A stretch of DNA of 64,000 nt from Ceraceosorus guamensis (GCF_003144195.1 NW_020290042.1:90240-154239), one strand, 5' to 3'. Positions 11,975 to 24,466 are shown, counted from the first letter of the stretch. The notes: a model not told the origin generated them from the letters alone. Numbers and translations are program-made.

Positions 11975-13069
11975 GATGAGATGGGAAAAGAGGCAGATGC
12001 GTTCGCTGGATGGGAACGAATGGATTTGGCGATGAGTGCGAACCGTGTAATCGGGAACGCGGAGCAGTGGGCAGGTATCCTCCGCGCTGGTCGTTTATAC
12101 GAAGGTGAAAGTTTGCAGAGAAGCGAGAGATCGTTAGACGATGACAGTCAAGAGTGTCGATCGATCCGTTTGCCGCGCCTGTCATCGCGATTGCTTAATT
12201 GTCTGACACTTCTTGCAAATTCAACGCCGTCACGCTTTCAAAGCTGTCACTTTCAGGCTGGAATGCTAGTACACAACGTGCATTCACAAATTGACGATTC
12301 CGATTCTTGATTTTGATTCACACTCAATTCAAACTCTTGGCTAGCGATTCCGTTCATTTCTTAGAGAAGAGCTATGAGTTGTTACATGCGCGCCCTCCGC
12401 TTATTCAAATGATCACTATGGTGCTATGTGGAGCTACTGTATACACCAATGACTAGCCGACTTCACCGCGCTAGTCTACCCGGTTCCGAGATCGGACATG
12501 ACGATCACAATGACTCAATGCTTCGATCGCGGTCAGCTTGTATCGGAGCATTTTGCTTGCGTGCCGATCTCAAGACTCCCCAGTCACAGTTATCGAACCC
12601 AAATTACGCAAATTTTAATCACGAGTCACAACAGCGTCTTGTGAGTGCGAAGACCCACACACCTCATCATAGCTGCCCCACAAACAGAAGAAGACCGCGC
12701 ATGCATCCGTCACGTGAGCACACGGCCAAGCGGAGGGCTGACGGGCGAAATCGATCACGTGGCTATGAAAACATGGAACGAAGGTGACATGCTTGAAGCA
12801 GATCGCAGCGCACCCACGAGTCGGCGCGAATCGCGATGCTCTCTCATTTCAGCTCTGCCACTATAATCTGGTATTCAAGAGAACCAGACGGCTCAGCAGC
12901 AGCATCGCTTTCTATACCTCCGCACACTCGGCACCACCACACACATCCTCGCCTTTTTCTTTTGGCTTCGCACAAGCCGTCTGGCTCTGACTGATTGTCG
13001 GGTTTTGGAGTCTGATAGCACATCTAGAGCGCGCTGCCAAGCTCCATCACGACGCATCAATAAACCGTC
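11975..13069. other. 1.1 kb divergent intergenic region
   Basis: Shared upstream region of the Ayr1-like gene (-) and mS35 (+). It contains TTGACGATTCCGATTCTTGATTTTGATTCACACTC-type tracts (12291-12335), another GATTC-like cluster near 12615, and a TATA-like CACTATAATC at about 12860. No coding feature is supported. Confidence 0.5.
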
Positions 13070-14096
13070 ATGGCTTCCTCTTCCTCCCTGAGCGTCCCTC
13101 TCGCTCGAAGTGCCCGTCCCATCTGCCACGCTCTTTCTCGATCGCGGGCCGCCTTCAGCACTTCAGCACCCGACCTGATCACGGGCAAAGGAGTGGGAGG
13201 TCGGATGACGAAAGGACGCAGGGATGATAGCAACAAGGGCTTCGAATTGGAAAAGATGGGAACTTTTGAATATGACGATCTGCCTTCTGGTGGGCATGCT
13301 GTTGTCCAAAGACAGAGGGAACTTCTCAAGTACTACAGATTGGCTGAACACGAAATGCCCAAATTGACCGGTGAGCGGAGCCTTGCCTCCATGAGCACGA
13401 CCTGCCCTACGCAGTCATGCAGACGCATGACGCTGATTGCCCAACCATCGAATTCCGGCCCTTTCCGCTTCCTCTTTAGGCTTTGCGAAATCATACGAGC
13501 CCCCAAAAGACGAGGAAGTGATCCAAGCTCGTTCGTTGCACTATCAAGGCCAGATTCATCCCGCCGGTCGTAAAGTGGTAGTCACATCGCGCATCTCCAA
13601 GCTCTTGTCGTCGGGAGCGTTGCATTCGACCCAAGCGGCGCACAAGTTGAAATTGCTCGCATCGACGCATTTCAAGCCGGACGACCCCATCGATGCGTTT
13701 GCGCTCAAGTCTTCGATGTTGAATGCGAATGCCAAAACTGAACGGGGGACAACGAGGAACGAGGATGGGGTGATCAAGATCTCGTGCGAACGATTTCCCC
13801 AAGAAAGCCAGAACTTGAGATGGGCTGCAGAGAGAGTGCAGCTCCTCTGCGAAGAGGCCAATGTGAGTCGTGATGTCCAAAGCTTAAAATTTGAATTCAA
13901 GCTCACAGCTCACATGAGATCGTCTTTGGACTCCTTATCTCCCCTCCTCCTCGTCCCCAACGCCCAGCGTAATCCTGACGAATACGCATCAGTCCCGTTG
14001 GATCCGAGGCAGCACCTCTCCAAGGCTGTCAAGAAGGGGGGAATGCCAACGAGCAAAAGGGTCACCATCAAGGATTTCCCTCAACACTGGCTCTGA
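13070..14096 (+). CDS. RSM24: Mitochondrial small-subunit ribosomal protein mS35
   Basis: Exons 13070-13370, 13480-13862 and 13968-14096; 270 residues. It is a structural protein of the mitochondrial ribosome small subunit. The N-terminus (SLSVPLARSARPICHALSRS, then AFSTSAP) is a typical presequence with a likely cleavage near residue 25. The mS35 core shows FAKSYEPP, LHYQGQIHPAGRKVVV, LKLLASTHFKPDDPID, VIKISCERFPQESQN and the ending DEYASVPLDPRQHL. The second intron (105 nt) is stop-free and in frame, so it could be taken for coding sequence; skipping it joins EEAN to RNPDEY as in relatives. With uL3m this is the second mitoribosomal gene in the window, but they are 6.6 kb apart and not adjacent. 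Confidence 0.82.
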
Positions 14097-14424
14097 GCCG
14101 CATCGACACGCCACTGCAAATTTGCATCATGCTTAAACGTCTAGGACAGCTCTTCTTTGCGTTTAGTCTGGACTGAGACGAACAGGCGAATCGCGAGACT
14201 CGAACGTATCGTTGTATTGCTCAGGGAAAGGCGCAGGGCAGAGTGCTTAGCTAGGAAAACCACTAGTGGAACAATGTGACAGTGACATGTGGTGCAAAGT
14301 GAGCAGGGGCGAGGCGAGACGAGGCGGGTCGAAGCTGACTGATTTTGGGGCAGAGCATCCATGCGAGCAAAGAAGGTAACAGGACGCATGAAGTAGCCGT
14401 CATTGCGATAGCCTTGCTAGACTG
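14097..14424. other. Convergent 3' intergenic region
   Basis: About 330 bp between the ends of mS35 (+) and the zinc-cluster factor (-). Expected to hold the two 3' UTRs; nothing else is seen. Confidence 0.55.
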
Positions 14425-17400
14425 TTAATTGTATGACTGCTGGTAAGGGTGCGCTCGCTGATACCCGCGCACGTACGGCGGGAAATCAGGAGGTGGCACG
14501 CTGTTGTCCATAGGCGCTCTTGCTTGCTGCATTGACGGATGTACACGGTGAAACGCGTGCTCCGACTGCTGCGGGTGAGGATGATGTTGCTGTGCTTGCT
14601 GTGCTTGCTGCGACGCGTGCGGGCGTTGAGCAGATGGATACTGCGCATGCTGATGTGCGCTTTGCGGCTGGAAAGGATGCCCTCGCGGATCCGCTGCGCT
14701 GTAGTCTTCGCTCTGAACGTATCCTGCACCCTTGGACCACTCCTGTTGTCTCGCCTGGATCGCTTGCACTCGATTATAGTACTGCTGTTCCGAACCCAGT
14801 CCATTGTGAGCGCTGGTGGAAGGCACCCTTTCGCTGGAATGGGAATCGGAGACACCCCGTTCGTGTCCCCAAGAAGGCAAGCCTGCTGGAGAGTAGCTAT
14901 GACTCGATTCGGCCTCACGGTTGCTGTCGTCGTCCGTGCCATTCTGAGCCTCTTCGTAAGAAGAAGGAGAAAGATCGCTGTCAACATTCTCCATGTACGT
15001 GGCGGCAAGCAGTTGAAGGGAGTCGGCTTGGTCATAGCACTCCTCAAATGCTTGGCCGTACTGACGAAGACCTGAAATGATGCTCAGGATTTCTGGCCTC
15101 TTGAAGTGCGCCAGACAGTAGCCGGCTTCGCTCATGGCGACTTTCATGATTCCTGCTTCAAGACGCAGGTAGCCATTCTCTTGCAGAACTTGCGTGACCG
15201 CAGCCGTGCGCGTTGCCGCATTCAGCGCCTCGTCATAGATGCGGGCTTTGAGCGCCTGGGCTTCGACGATTTCAGGTGTGTCATTCTCCTTCCGCCGCGG
15301 CAGAAGTGGTCGTTTGAATTTGCCATCTTCTTGATGTTGCTCTGCCTTGCGCAACTCCGAAATCCCAAATTCTTCGATGGCTTGAAACATGAAGATCCAC
15401 ACGATGTGGTAATTCACGTCGGAGGCTGCTGCCGTGACCGCTGTCGCGAAAGACCAGTATGCAGGCCAGGAGGGCGATGGCGCGCCAACAGCGCCCAAGT
15501 GTCTGCTTCGCCATCTCTCCGCGTGGCCAATCAAGCCCTTCAACCGCAGGACCGACACGCCTTCCTTCGCGACTCGGGGCGTCCAGAGGGAGAAGTAGAC
15601 CTCTCTCATCATTTCCACTTGGTCCGTCGCGGCGCTAAGCCATTTCTGTTGCTCGATCTGGGCCGAAAGAGGATGCGGTCCGTAATTTTCCGCATTTTGC
15701 GCGGCGAACGGTGGCTCCACGTCGTAGTCCTCTATGCTCAAGTGTGGCTTGCGTCGGAACATGGCAGACATGTGCGCGTCCATCATGCACGCCAACCACC
15801 ATGTCATGGTGGCCTGAGATCTGACGCTGATGTCTTCTATCCTCGACACCGTCTCTTGAAGATGCACTCGCAATTCGATCAAGTGCGTGAGCCCGCTGAC
15901 GACCCAGGCACCGTTGCAATTGTAGAGTCCGCGCCTTGTGGGTCGTATCACCTCTTCGCTCCCTGACAGGCCTTGGACTTGAGCCTTGCGGACGTCGTCG
16001 ATACCTCGCTGCCAGAACAGAGCTTGGATGATCAAGCAAGCTTTAGCATTGTCCATGGTAGCAATCCGATGAGCTTTGTTGCGATCCAGCACCTCCTGAG
16101 CCTTGACGATCAGGTCTTCTGCTATGCGAGACCTGCCCACTTTGCTAGCGGCGGAGCGCGCGGATTCTGCATTGACGACGTCCCTCGGCGCCGTCAGAAA
16201 GTCACGCAAGCTGTGTGGCTCTGGTGGGACGCTCACGTCTCGGACGGGTTGACTTCGTGCCATCACAGCGTCTTTCCCTTCAGCGTGGGCTGCTGCTGCT
16301 CGACGCTGCTGTTGCCTTGGTGTCAACTGAGCAGCGGTTTCCTTGCGATCCGCGACGATGATAGGTGACTCGGAATACTTGGCCCCCCAGGCCAAAATGA
16401 CGGCTAAGAGCACGTCTGGCGGGTTGCCTTCCCGATACTTCTGTAGAAACGCTTCAGCGTCGAGGACCGGGTATCGAATGTGGACCAGCTTGAAGTACGT
16501 GTCTACGAGATCGTTGCAAAGATCTTCTCTTGCTTGTGTTATGACCAGCCTGCTTTCTGCTGCAGTGGTCGGGCTCAGCCTGCGCACGGCGAGCGAGGGA
16601 GACACAGACCTGCCGTCTCTCGCGTTCGCGCGAGTGATAGGTACGCCAACTCCTGGGTCGTATTCGTTGTCCCTCAACAGGCAGAATCTTACCACAGGAA
16701 GTGGCAAGTCGTCCGCGATTCCATTGACACCCTCTCCGCTGCCGCCGGCGCCACCACTGCCAGCGCTACTAGACGTGACTATCGTAGCACCCCGCAGCCG
16801 CTTGGTAGGTCTCTTCGAACCGTTTGTGGCCAGCTGGATGTAGACTGTGGTGCATTCAATGCCTTTGCTTTTGCAATGCTGGCACTTTTGTTCCCCTTTC
16901 AGCTTCTTACATGCAACCTTTCTTGATCTACAAGCATCGCAGCTGGTATTCTGGCGTCGCTGCGGCTCCTTCACTTCGCCGGAGCCATCGTCATCCACTT
17001 CCCTCCGCTCGGCACTGCCGCTGCCACTCGGCCCATCGTGTCTCAGATCGTCGCCATCTGACAAGCGGCGCGTGCGAGGCATTGGCTGAGCTGCAGAGAG
17101 CTTGCAATGTCCGGGGTCGTGAGTGGAATACGCAAACACGCGAGGCGATTGAGCAGCGTCAATGACAGGTCCAAGGGCGAGGGTGGAAGTGGACGTGGAA
17201 CTGTTTGCGGTGAGCGGGCGTCGATCTTCCGTTTGCGATCGGGTTTGATCCGACGACGTAGATTGCGCGATGTGCGCGTCCTCAAAGATAGGTGAGGTGG
17301 TGATACTCGCCGACGCGTTTGGATTGCTTTGTTGTGCGGCGGTGTCTACCCACGGCGAGGAAAGTGTGGCACTCGCTGCAAGCGGTGCGATTGGTGGCGT

Positions 17401-17883
17401 TCCGGTAGGCCAATGGGCGGCGCTGTCCACAATGGTCTCTGGACTGAAGATCGCTGGAGCCCTTTCTGCCTGAAGCCCAAAGTGCGCGTGCGAGATTGAT
17501 CTGTCGGCAAGTACCGAAGGCGTCTGCAGCGTGCTGTAGACGCCGGTGTCAATGAGACTGCACGGCACCTGTGAGGGGGCCACCTGTTGCGCGATCGACG
17601 GAGTTCGGACGAAGTCCTGCGTTAGCAGGGCTGGAGCAGAGTATGGACCGCGAGGTTGCAAGGTCTGATGATTCGAAAGAGACCAACGCGGTTCTGTTGC
17701 TGAAACGTCCGTCGGTGCGGAGGCAGGAGAGGCTGAAAGTGAAGGGTGCTGCTGTATGGCAAGGTGGTGGTTTACAGACGGTTCTAGCAATTCGGACTTT
17801 GACCGTAGGTAAGTTCCGGCGTGGCTGAGTGAGGGATCGGATCCGCTATGCCGGGGGATGCGCGTTTGTTGCTGGCTGTACAT
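14425..17883 (-). CDS. Zn(II)2Cys6 fungal transcription factor
   Basis: Single exon, 1152 residues from ATG 17883. A disordered Ser/Thr/Pro/Gln N-terminus of about 300 residues is followed by a zinc-cluster DNA-binding domain (about 312-345): CDACRSRKVACKK, then CQHCKSKGIEC, six cysteines with the usual spacing. The fungal-specific regulatory domain follows (about 455-720), with YFKLVHIRYPVLDAEAFLQK, VLLAVILAWGAKYS, CLIIQALFWQRG and WWLACMMDAHMSAMFRRKP. The C-terminus is Gln/His-rich and probably an activation region. The layout resembles carbon-metabolism regulators of the FacB/XlnR kind, but targets cannot be read from sequence. Upstream frame continues without an ATG, so 17883 is taken as the start; a short 5' exon cannot be excluded. 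The lack of introns in 3.5 kb stands out among intron-rich neighbours. Confidence 0.87.
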   Translation of the reverse strand: MYSQQQTRIPRHSGSDPSLSHAGTYLRSKSELLEPSVNHHLAIQQHPSLSASPASAPTDVSATEPRWSLSNHQTLQPRGPYSAPALLTQDFVRTPSIAQQVAPSQVPCSLIDTGVYSTLQTPSVLADRSISHAHFGLQAERAPAIFSPETIVDSAAHWPTGTPPIAPLAASATLSSPWVDTAAQQSNPNASASITTSPIFEDAHIAQSTSSDQTRSQTEDRRPLTANSSTSTSTLALGPVIDAAQSPRVFAYSTHDPGHCKLSAAQPMPRTRRLSDGDDLRHDGPSGSGSAERREVDDDGSGEVKEPQRRQNTSCDACRSRKVACKKLKGEQKCQHCKSKGIECTTVYIQLATNGSKRPTKRLRGATIVTSSSAGSGGAGGSGEGVNGIADDLPLPVVRFCLLRDNEYDPGVGVPITRANARDGRSVSPSLAVRRLSPTTAAESRLVITQAREDLCNDLVDTYFKLVHIRYPVLDAEAFLQKYREGNPPDVLLAVILAWGAKYSESPIIVADRKETAAQLTPRQQQRRAAAAHAEGKDAVMARSQPVRDVSVPPEPHSLRDFLTAPRDVVNAESARSAASKVGRSRIAEDLIVKAQEVLDRNKAHRIATMDNAKACLIIQALFWQRGIDDVRKAQVQGLSGSEEVIRPTRRGLYNCNGAWVVSGLTHLIELRVHLQETVSRIEDISVRSQATMTWWLACMMDAHMSAMFRRKPHLSIEDYDVEPPFAAQNAENYGPHPLSAQIEQQKWLSAATDQVEMMREVYFSLWTPRVAKEGVSVLRLKGLIGHAERWRSRHLGAVGAPSPSWPAYWSFATAVTAAASDVNYHIVWIFMFQAIEEFGISELRKAEQHQEDGKFKRPLLPRRKENDTPEIVEAQALKARIYDEALNAATRTAAVTQVLQENGYLRLEAGIMKVAMSEAGYCLAHFKRPEILSIISGLRQYGQAFEECYDQADSLQLLAATYMENVDSDLSPSSYEEAQNGTDDDSNREAESSHSYSPAGLPSWGHERGVSDSHSSERVPSTSAHNGLGSEQQYYNRVQAIQARQQEWSKGAGYVQSEDYSAADPRGHPFQPQSAHQHAQYPSAQRPHASQQAQQAQQHHPHPQQSEHAFHRVHPSMQQARAPMDNSVPPPDFPPYVRGYQRAHPYQQSYN

Positions 17884-20800
17884 AGGGCCACTGGAACCGA
17901 AGGGGCTTCGTGCTTGTACCAAAAACACGAGACCTCGAACAGAGGTAAGGATCTACGTAGTGTGATCGATGCCACTGTACTGTACGCACGCGCCTTCGCC
18001 CGCGGCTCCGAAGCTACGGTAGAAGCACCTGGCTACACTTGACCCAGGCCGCACACCTCCACCAGTGCGGAGCCGATGTTTTATGCGAGCTGCTGCTGCT
18101 GTGGTGCAATGCAGGCTACTGCGCCAGCCGTGAATCGCTTTCGAGCAGGGAGTTGTAGAGGTCTCAGACAGGAACTTTCGGGAGACTCTTCCGTACGACT
18201 TGCTTCCTGTCCCAGACTGACCACAATGGTCCCGGCTCAATCCTTACTCGTGACTGGTGGTACCTGACGCTGCGATCCCTGGACGAGCAAATTACCTTCC
18301 GCTGCGGAGACTGAAACAAATCGAGATCGCGCTTCTCGCTCCCGCGGTGCTGGAAGTGCACGCCAGCGGTGCGCTCCTTGTGCTGCTGCTGATCGGGGCC
18401 AGACTTCCGCTCGGGGGCCCAAGTCGCATGCAGTCTTTGAGTGACGCCTAGGCTTGATGGCCCGCAGCGTGATGCAGCATGCAGCTAGTTGCGAGATGCG
18501 GCAGCGGGACAACTGGGGACGGTGCAGAGCTCATGAGGGTCAGCGAACACCGGCAGGAGCAAACACCACCTTCGTGACTTCTCCAAGGTGCAGGAGTCAC
18601 AGAGTGGATCACCGCAAGCGTCTTCGCACCCAGAAGCTGCTTCTTGGCATTGCAGAAACGGGCTTGCACAGGTGCTGTAGGCGGAGGGGCACCCGATTGA
18701 TCGCCATATACGATTGCGCCTGAGCCTCGAGGGACCTTTGATTGGACCAAAAGCCGAGACGCGGGCAAGATCGAGTGGTCTCACACGTAGCCACTGTACC
18801 GCTATTGATGTGGATCGCATGGTTGGTCGCCTTGAAGGCTTGCGAGCGACCCAGAAACCGCATTTATTCGACCTGCACAAACGCATCAACACTCACCTTG
18901 ATGCCCGAAGCTTAGATGACTGCTTCTCTAAGCTGGCCAGACTGAACCTTGAACAAAGAAAAGGCGACCTCGTGCTGCGAGACAAGTAGCGTCTTTCGGT
19001 GTTTGCAAGTCACCGACGATTCCGTGGCGAAGACCAACGCCGTGTATCGAGGCGGCACCGAGCAGAGACAAGTCAAAGCGCTCTACTCGTTCCGATAGGC
19101 GACGCACCTCGCCGTGCTGTCGTTGTGACCCCCGGTCCACAATATGCAGGCTGTTCAACCAGCGCCGAAGAGCTGATTCGCGGACTTGCTCGGACACCAA
19201 CCGTGGCGCCTTTGTGACCAGCGAGCTGCAAGACGCGTGTCCGGATGCGGTCAGCGAGGATCTCTTTGTAACGTGTGGGATCACCGCACTGGGCTGCTCG
19301 CCCTCTTCGGGGAAGGCCTCGCAAATCATGAATGACGCTCTTCCACGTTCGAATCTACTTACGCCCTCCTACTGAAGCCCACCATGTGCTCACCTTGCAG
19401 CGTGTACTGGCCCCAGGTCGCCGAGCACTGGGGACAGCGAGCCTATCGGGTGCCCAAGAAAGTACTGTGCGAGGACTGGTGAGTGCAACCACTAGCGCGA
19501 GCTGCAAGAAGCGCAGTGCCTTGCACGACGGCGAGCGCAAGGAAGCAGCAGAAGAGGCTGTACTGTGTCTGCTTGGGCTTGCGGCTAATGCGGAATCGTG
19601 GTCGTTGTCGAGTGCAGGAAGGTGAGCAAGGGTGAGGAGGAGCGGGTGAGATGTGGATAATGACGCGGACCCGAGGAGCTCTTTAAGCGATCTGCTGGAC
19701 TTTGTGGCGAAGAGAGAATCAATCAAAATAGCGTGCGCAACACTCACGACTGTTCGAATTTGGCGAGCGGAGTGCAGACTTGTCGAGATTAAGGTTGCGT
19801 ATTGCTCAGCAAGAAAGCGGATCTGGGTCGAGATCTAGCCTCCCCATGGTCATGGCTATAGGGGCCGAGTTGAGCGGACCTCGGTGCGGCACACTCACGA
19901 GTCGCGATCGAGTATATGGCTAGACGTTGTCTCAGATCTTACAATTTGAGTCCGAACAAGCGCGAGACGGCACAGCCATTCAGCCCGTGCCTCCATACGG
20001 TACATACATGTGCACCGCTTTAGTTTCGCGATGCTGTATCCATGAGGCTGGGCAACGCTCGTCACAACTTTTGAAAGTGTGAGACGATCGGCACATTCAT
20101 TTGTATAGCGTTGTGCTACGTTTCCACTCCTGAATCATCAGACTTTGACCCATTTCGTTGCACTATAAAGAATTTGAGACACTCGTTGACTGTGACTCAT
20201 CAATCACAATCACTAATGACTCTTATATATTGCTCCGTTGCACCGAGGTTGAAGTTTAGATGCGTTTAGCAGTTGACTCACGACTCACGACTTGCTCCAC
20301 GCGCGGCTGACGGCTACAGCTGCATGCTGCTGCTGTCAGTGCTGTGACCTCTCTCTTGCGGCTGCGCGCAGCACCAGCAAGACTGTGACTGCATTCGCAA
20401 TCTTGAATCAGAACTGACTTGACTTTGACTCAGCCACCGACGTCCACGCTTTGAGATCCGGCATCCGTTGTCGACATTCAATACCCCAGCAATTAAGATA
20501 TATCGCTCTTAAGCAACGTTTCCGACACGGGCGGCTTATATCGCGCAGAGCGTTGACTCAGCAGTCGTGAGTACAGTGTCGAATGGAGCGAGAAACTCTT
20601 CCTATATGGAGGCATCTCAATGCGGGGTTGACATGGAGACAACGTTCGACGCAGCAGTATCGAGGTGGAAGTCACCAGTCGCAGTGCCTTCGATGCACCT
20701 GTACATGCCTATATCGATCCCACGCTTCAAATATGGAGGGAGCCATTCACGAATGGCACAGGACATTGACTGGAGAGCTGGCTGAAGTCAAGGAATGAGG

Positions 20801-21137
20801 GGGGCTCATTTAGATCCGACTCTGAGGTTCTTGATGAGATGATCACCACCCAAGCGCATCTTTCGGTTTGAAAGCTAAGTGACACAGCCCAGCCGCGGAC
20901 CGACAAGAAAATGGCGAAAGCTCAGACTTTGCGGCAGTCAAGAGTCGACGGCTTCTTGTCACGTTCGGGATGCAGTCGCCGCAAGGCTCTTGCTCAAAGG
21001 GGGTTCAGGAATCGGGTGCGGAAGCTGCAGCAGCTGCCGTCAGCGTGTGATTGCGCGAGAGTCAATGCCTATGATCAAAATTGACCAGCTTCGAGAATTC
21101 TTTCAGCTGGAGCTCCGGCAGCCTTCAATGTCAACTG
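17884..21137. other. 3.3 kb gene-poor region
   Basis: No gene can be assigned with confidence. On the minus strand, 19355-19747 has coding-like codon use and a weakly PCI/CSN7-like stretch (KSSRSLKELLGSASLS, then CKALRFLQLAL), and 18448-18768 is also open, but I could not link them into one gene. The right half (about 20160-20460) is AT-richer, with many TGACTC and CACGACT words and a TATA-like ACTATAAAG at about 20162. Confidence 0.45.
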
Positions 21138-21917
21138 CTACTTTCCACCTTCTTCCTGCTTGACCCAGTCGAGCCATGAGCCGGTGTAGTTCCGTACGCT
21201 GCGCGAGAAGTGAGGTAGTCGCAGATTTAGTGACACTACAGTGACGCAAAGTGGTCGATAGAATGCAGCTGACAATGTTCACGGATCACCCGCGGAAGCC
21301 CGCTTATTGGGCGTACGATAGCAACGACGTCCCTCGACCTTCACAAAGTTCGAACCTTGCGCTCGCAACAACACTCACTTGTTCCAGCCGTTTTTCTGTG
21401 CGAACTCGAGAGCTTGCTGAGAGCGCTTACCGCTTCTGCAGTAGAAGACCAGCTTGTCATCAAATGCAGGTCGATCGAATGCATATTGCTTCCTAAAGTC
21501 TGCGCCCTTATTGGAGTCGAAAGCGTCGTTGAATTGGCTCAACGGCACGCTCACCGCAGAGGGGATGATTCCAGCTTGGACCTCGTCAGGTTCGCGCACA
21601 TCGATGATGGTCAGGTCCAGGGGCGGAGCTTGGGTCAGAGGCTTGAGTTCTTCATACGAGATGGGCCCTTTTGCAGCCCATGCGCCTTTTGAGGAGAGCA
21701 CGCCCGAGCTGTGAAAGGCACTCGATCGGTAAGCGAGGCCTTTTGGAGCGGCTGAACAGGAGCGCAGATGTTGCGACTGGCTCGTGTGAGTAGTGATGGC
21801 AGAAGTGCTCATGCCCTGAGGCTTGGCGATTGCTGCTCCTCTAGGGATTGCAACCAGCTGGGCAGCTCCAAATCTAGTGGAGCTCGCGCAGTTGCGCGCA
21901 GCTCGAGACGCCAACAT
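21138..21917 (-). CDS. Single-domain rhodanese (thiosulfate sulfurtransferase), probably mitochondrial
   Basis: Exons 21379-21917 and 21138-21198; 199 residues. It transfers sulfane sulfur from thiosulfate or persulfide donors to an acceptor. The N-terminal 70 residues are rich in Arg, Ser and Ala without acidic residues and look like a mitochondrial targeting presequence. The rhodanese domain follows: DLTIIDVREPDEVQAGIIPS, VPLSQFNDAF, and the active-site loop VFYCRSGKRSQQA with the catalytic Cys. The small second exon gives the family ending NVRNYTGSWLDWV and a Lys/Glu tail. The 180-nt intron is phase 2. It is the only gene in about 6.5 kb. It resembles the single-domain mitochondrial rhodanese Rdl2 of yeast. 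Confidence 0.87.
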
Positions 21918-24466
21918 GATGCGAATCTGGGCGCAGGTTGCGGAAGCGGTGCTTCAAAAATAGAGATGTGCCGCGAAGGTATGGAAAGAGTGAAAGTCTG
22001 AAGAATGATTCTGCTGTGATCGAAGGATTGGATGAAATTGCGACGAGGAGGGGGAAATGAGCGCGCTTTAGCGGGTTGTTCACGACCTGCAATAGGTGGA
22101 GGGAGGGTGCATGATGCGATCCGCTACACTTAGCACGTGAGTGCCCATGTACGCACCAGTCAAGTCTTTGAGTCTTGATCAGTTTTTGAGTCGTAAGTCG
22201 AGGCAAAACAGGCTCATGCTGGCGCTCCAAAGCTGACACGTGGCGAGCCCCTCGCGTAACTCCTTTGACTTCAGATGACGCGGAATCACGACACATCACT
22301 TATCACTTTGACTCACCATTTGGTTCAATCTTGACTCTTGACTACTAAGACCGATGTCACTCGTAACCGCAGCGGGCACGCGGTGCAACCTCAAACTATT
22401 ATGATATGTGAAGATTCAAGTTTCGCGATCTGGGAGGAAGTGGTACATAGCACAATCAAAGAATGCACAACGGACCATCATCCCTCATCCTCTCAAATAT
22501 GCCAATCAAGAATCTTGAACATTACGCTCTTTGTCACATGGACCAGAATGGCCATACCACACACGGTCAGCGCTTTCACAGGTGCTATAAAGAGATACTC
22601 ATAACTGCGTAGCGTCCACGCTCAAGCGCCACCTACAAGGGTCGTCCTGAGGACTCTTTCGGAAAGCGTTGGTTCGGCGTCGATCGCGAGTCGGCGATCT
22701 CCTTCACAATTCAAAATTGAACCTTGGGTACTCTCTTTGCCAAGCCCTGAGCGACGCGTCGCAGCCTTGTTGACATCAAATAGGTGGCACATGGTGGTGT
22801 GCACTCGTGACTACCATCTATATGCACACAGAGCCGCGTGCGTCTCAACGTCATGTCTCAACGAGAAGCGCTTTACTCGTCTCAGATGTCGGGCATGCCA
22901 GCAGCTATAGGGAGACAGTGCATGGTGCACAGCCCGCAACACAAGGTGATGACTCTCGGCATTTAGCGCTCGGGTCGCATGCACTCGACTGGATTGCAGA
23001 CTCCGCTTCAAGCCGTGAGTGCCTAACCATGTGAGGAACGAAACAGTAATCCGATCACGCCATGACTGCCGGCTTGACGGTGAGACTTAGCTCCACGCAT
23101 CAGCTATTCGCAGCACTTGTGTCATCAACTGTCAAAGATCCTGGCTGTCGCCCGGTCCAGCACGGACATGCCGCTTTCCTGCGCTTTCCTGCGCTATGCT
23201 GGGATTGCTTTGCGACGTCTTCAGGTCATGTCTCTGCCGACATCAATAGTTCGGGCACGAAGCATCAAGCTTTGCCGCTGTTTATTCCGGGAACAGTGCT
23301 CCCGCTATCGCAAGCGTAGGCCATGCGACGATGCTGAGACTTTGTTGCAGCTGTCGCAGTGACAGTCGTAAGTGATGGAGTCCAATCGCCCAGCTGGCGT
23401 CTACGCGCACTGGCTGCAGGGCGGGTGTCATCTTGTCGGCACGCGTCCAACTCCGTTGATCTTCAGCGGTCGCATGTGCGGATGAGGTTAAGTCGCACAC
23501 GCAAGCAACCTTCAATCAATCACTGACATTCACGATTGTACAGAGAGCCTCGTCTATCTCAGTCTGATTCATAAATTGCCCTTCGGTCGCAATGACTCGA
23601 GGGCAGAGTCGAGTCAAATTCGACCTCCTTCATCAGCAACTCGGCTGGCGCCCAACTCGGCACGCATGCCGGTACGGTGACGCGTATGCGCAGCGCTTCA
23701 GCCCGCACGCCAGCAGCTATAGGCGACCGGTCTGCTAGCTGATGCATATATGCGTGGACGGCTGGATGCTGCACACGCTGGGCGCAGTCGAAGACTTCCG
23801 GGCGCCCACCTTGTCGTGCTGCTGCACAACACGTACGTATACTCACAACTCCCACAATCGCAAGAGTTGATCCAAAATCGAATCTACCCCGAGTATATGC
23901 GCCAAAGACAATCTGAGATTGGCGCGCGGGTCTCCATCACAAGCGCAATGCCCTGCGTCTCAGCTACACCCGAGTGCACATCAGCAGTGGTATGCCATCG
24001 ACGGCAAGGTACCGATATACTAAGCTGCGCTTGGCTGGCAGCACGGCGGGCCGGCCAAGGGCAGGCAAAGTCAGGCACGGCGATCACAGCTACACTCACA
24101 AATGCTGAGCGCCACGAAGCTCAATTCTGATCAAGACTCACGCCTCTTCAGTTCTGAGATGGCCTATTTCAGGCAAATTCCCAAGCTTGTTTCCCTTTGT
24201 GAATTCTGGGCGTACGAGGTGGATCCGCCTGAATCGCTCGCACACGCCCTTTAGCCACTCCCTATTCACAGGCCATCACCAGCACCCGACTGTCTTTACA
24301 TGCATGATCGCAGCCGAACATCACTCACATTCGCTCTCACGCTCTCATTCCATACAGATCACGTCTTCGCAGCAATTCGGCCAGCTGCTGCTAGCCTTCA
24401 CACCATCACTACGCTGGTTGGCGCTGGTCACAACCGTACGCTGCGGTCCAGTCGGCATTCTTCGTC
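21918..24466. other. 2.5 kb divergent intergenic region
   Basis: Lies between rhodanese (-) and the large membrane protein (+). It contains TGACTC-rich tracts at about 22285-22345 and 23513-23540 and a TATA-like GCTATAAAG near 22583. Short open frames on both strands show no domain or consistent splice pattern. No RNA gene is recognised. Confidence 0.5.
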
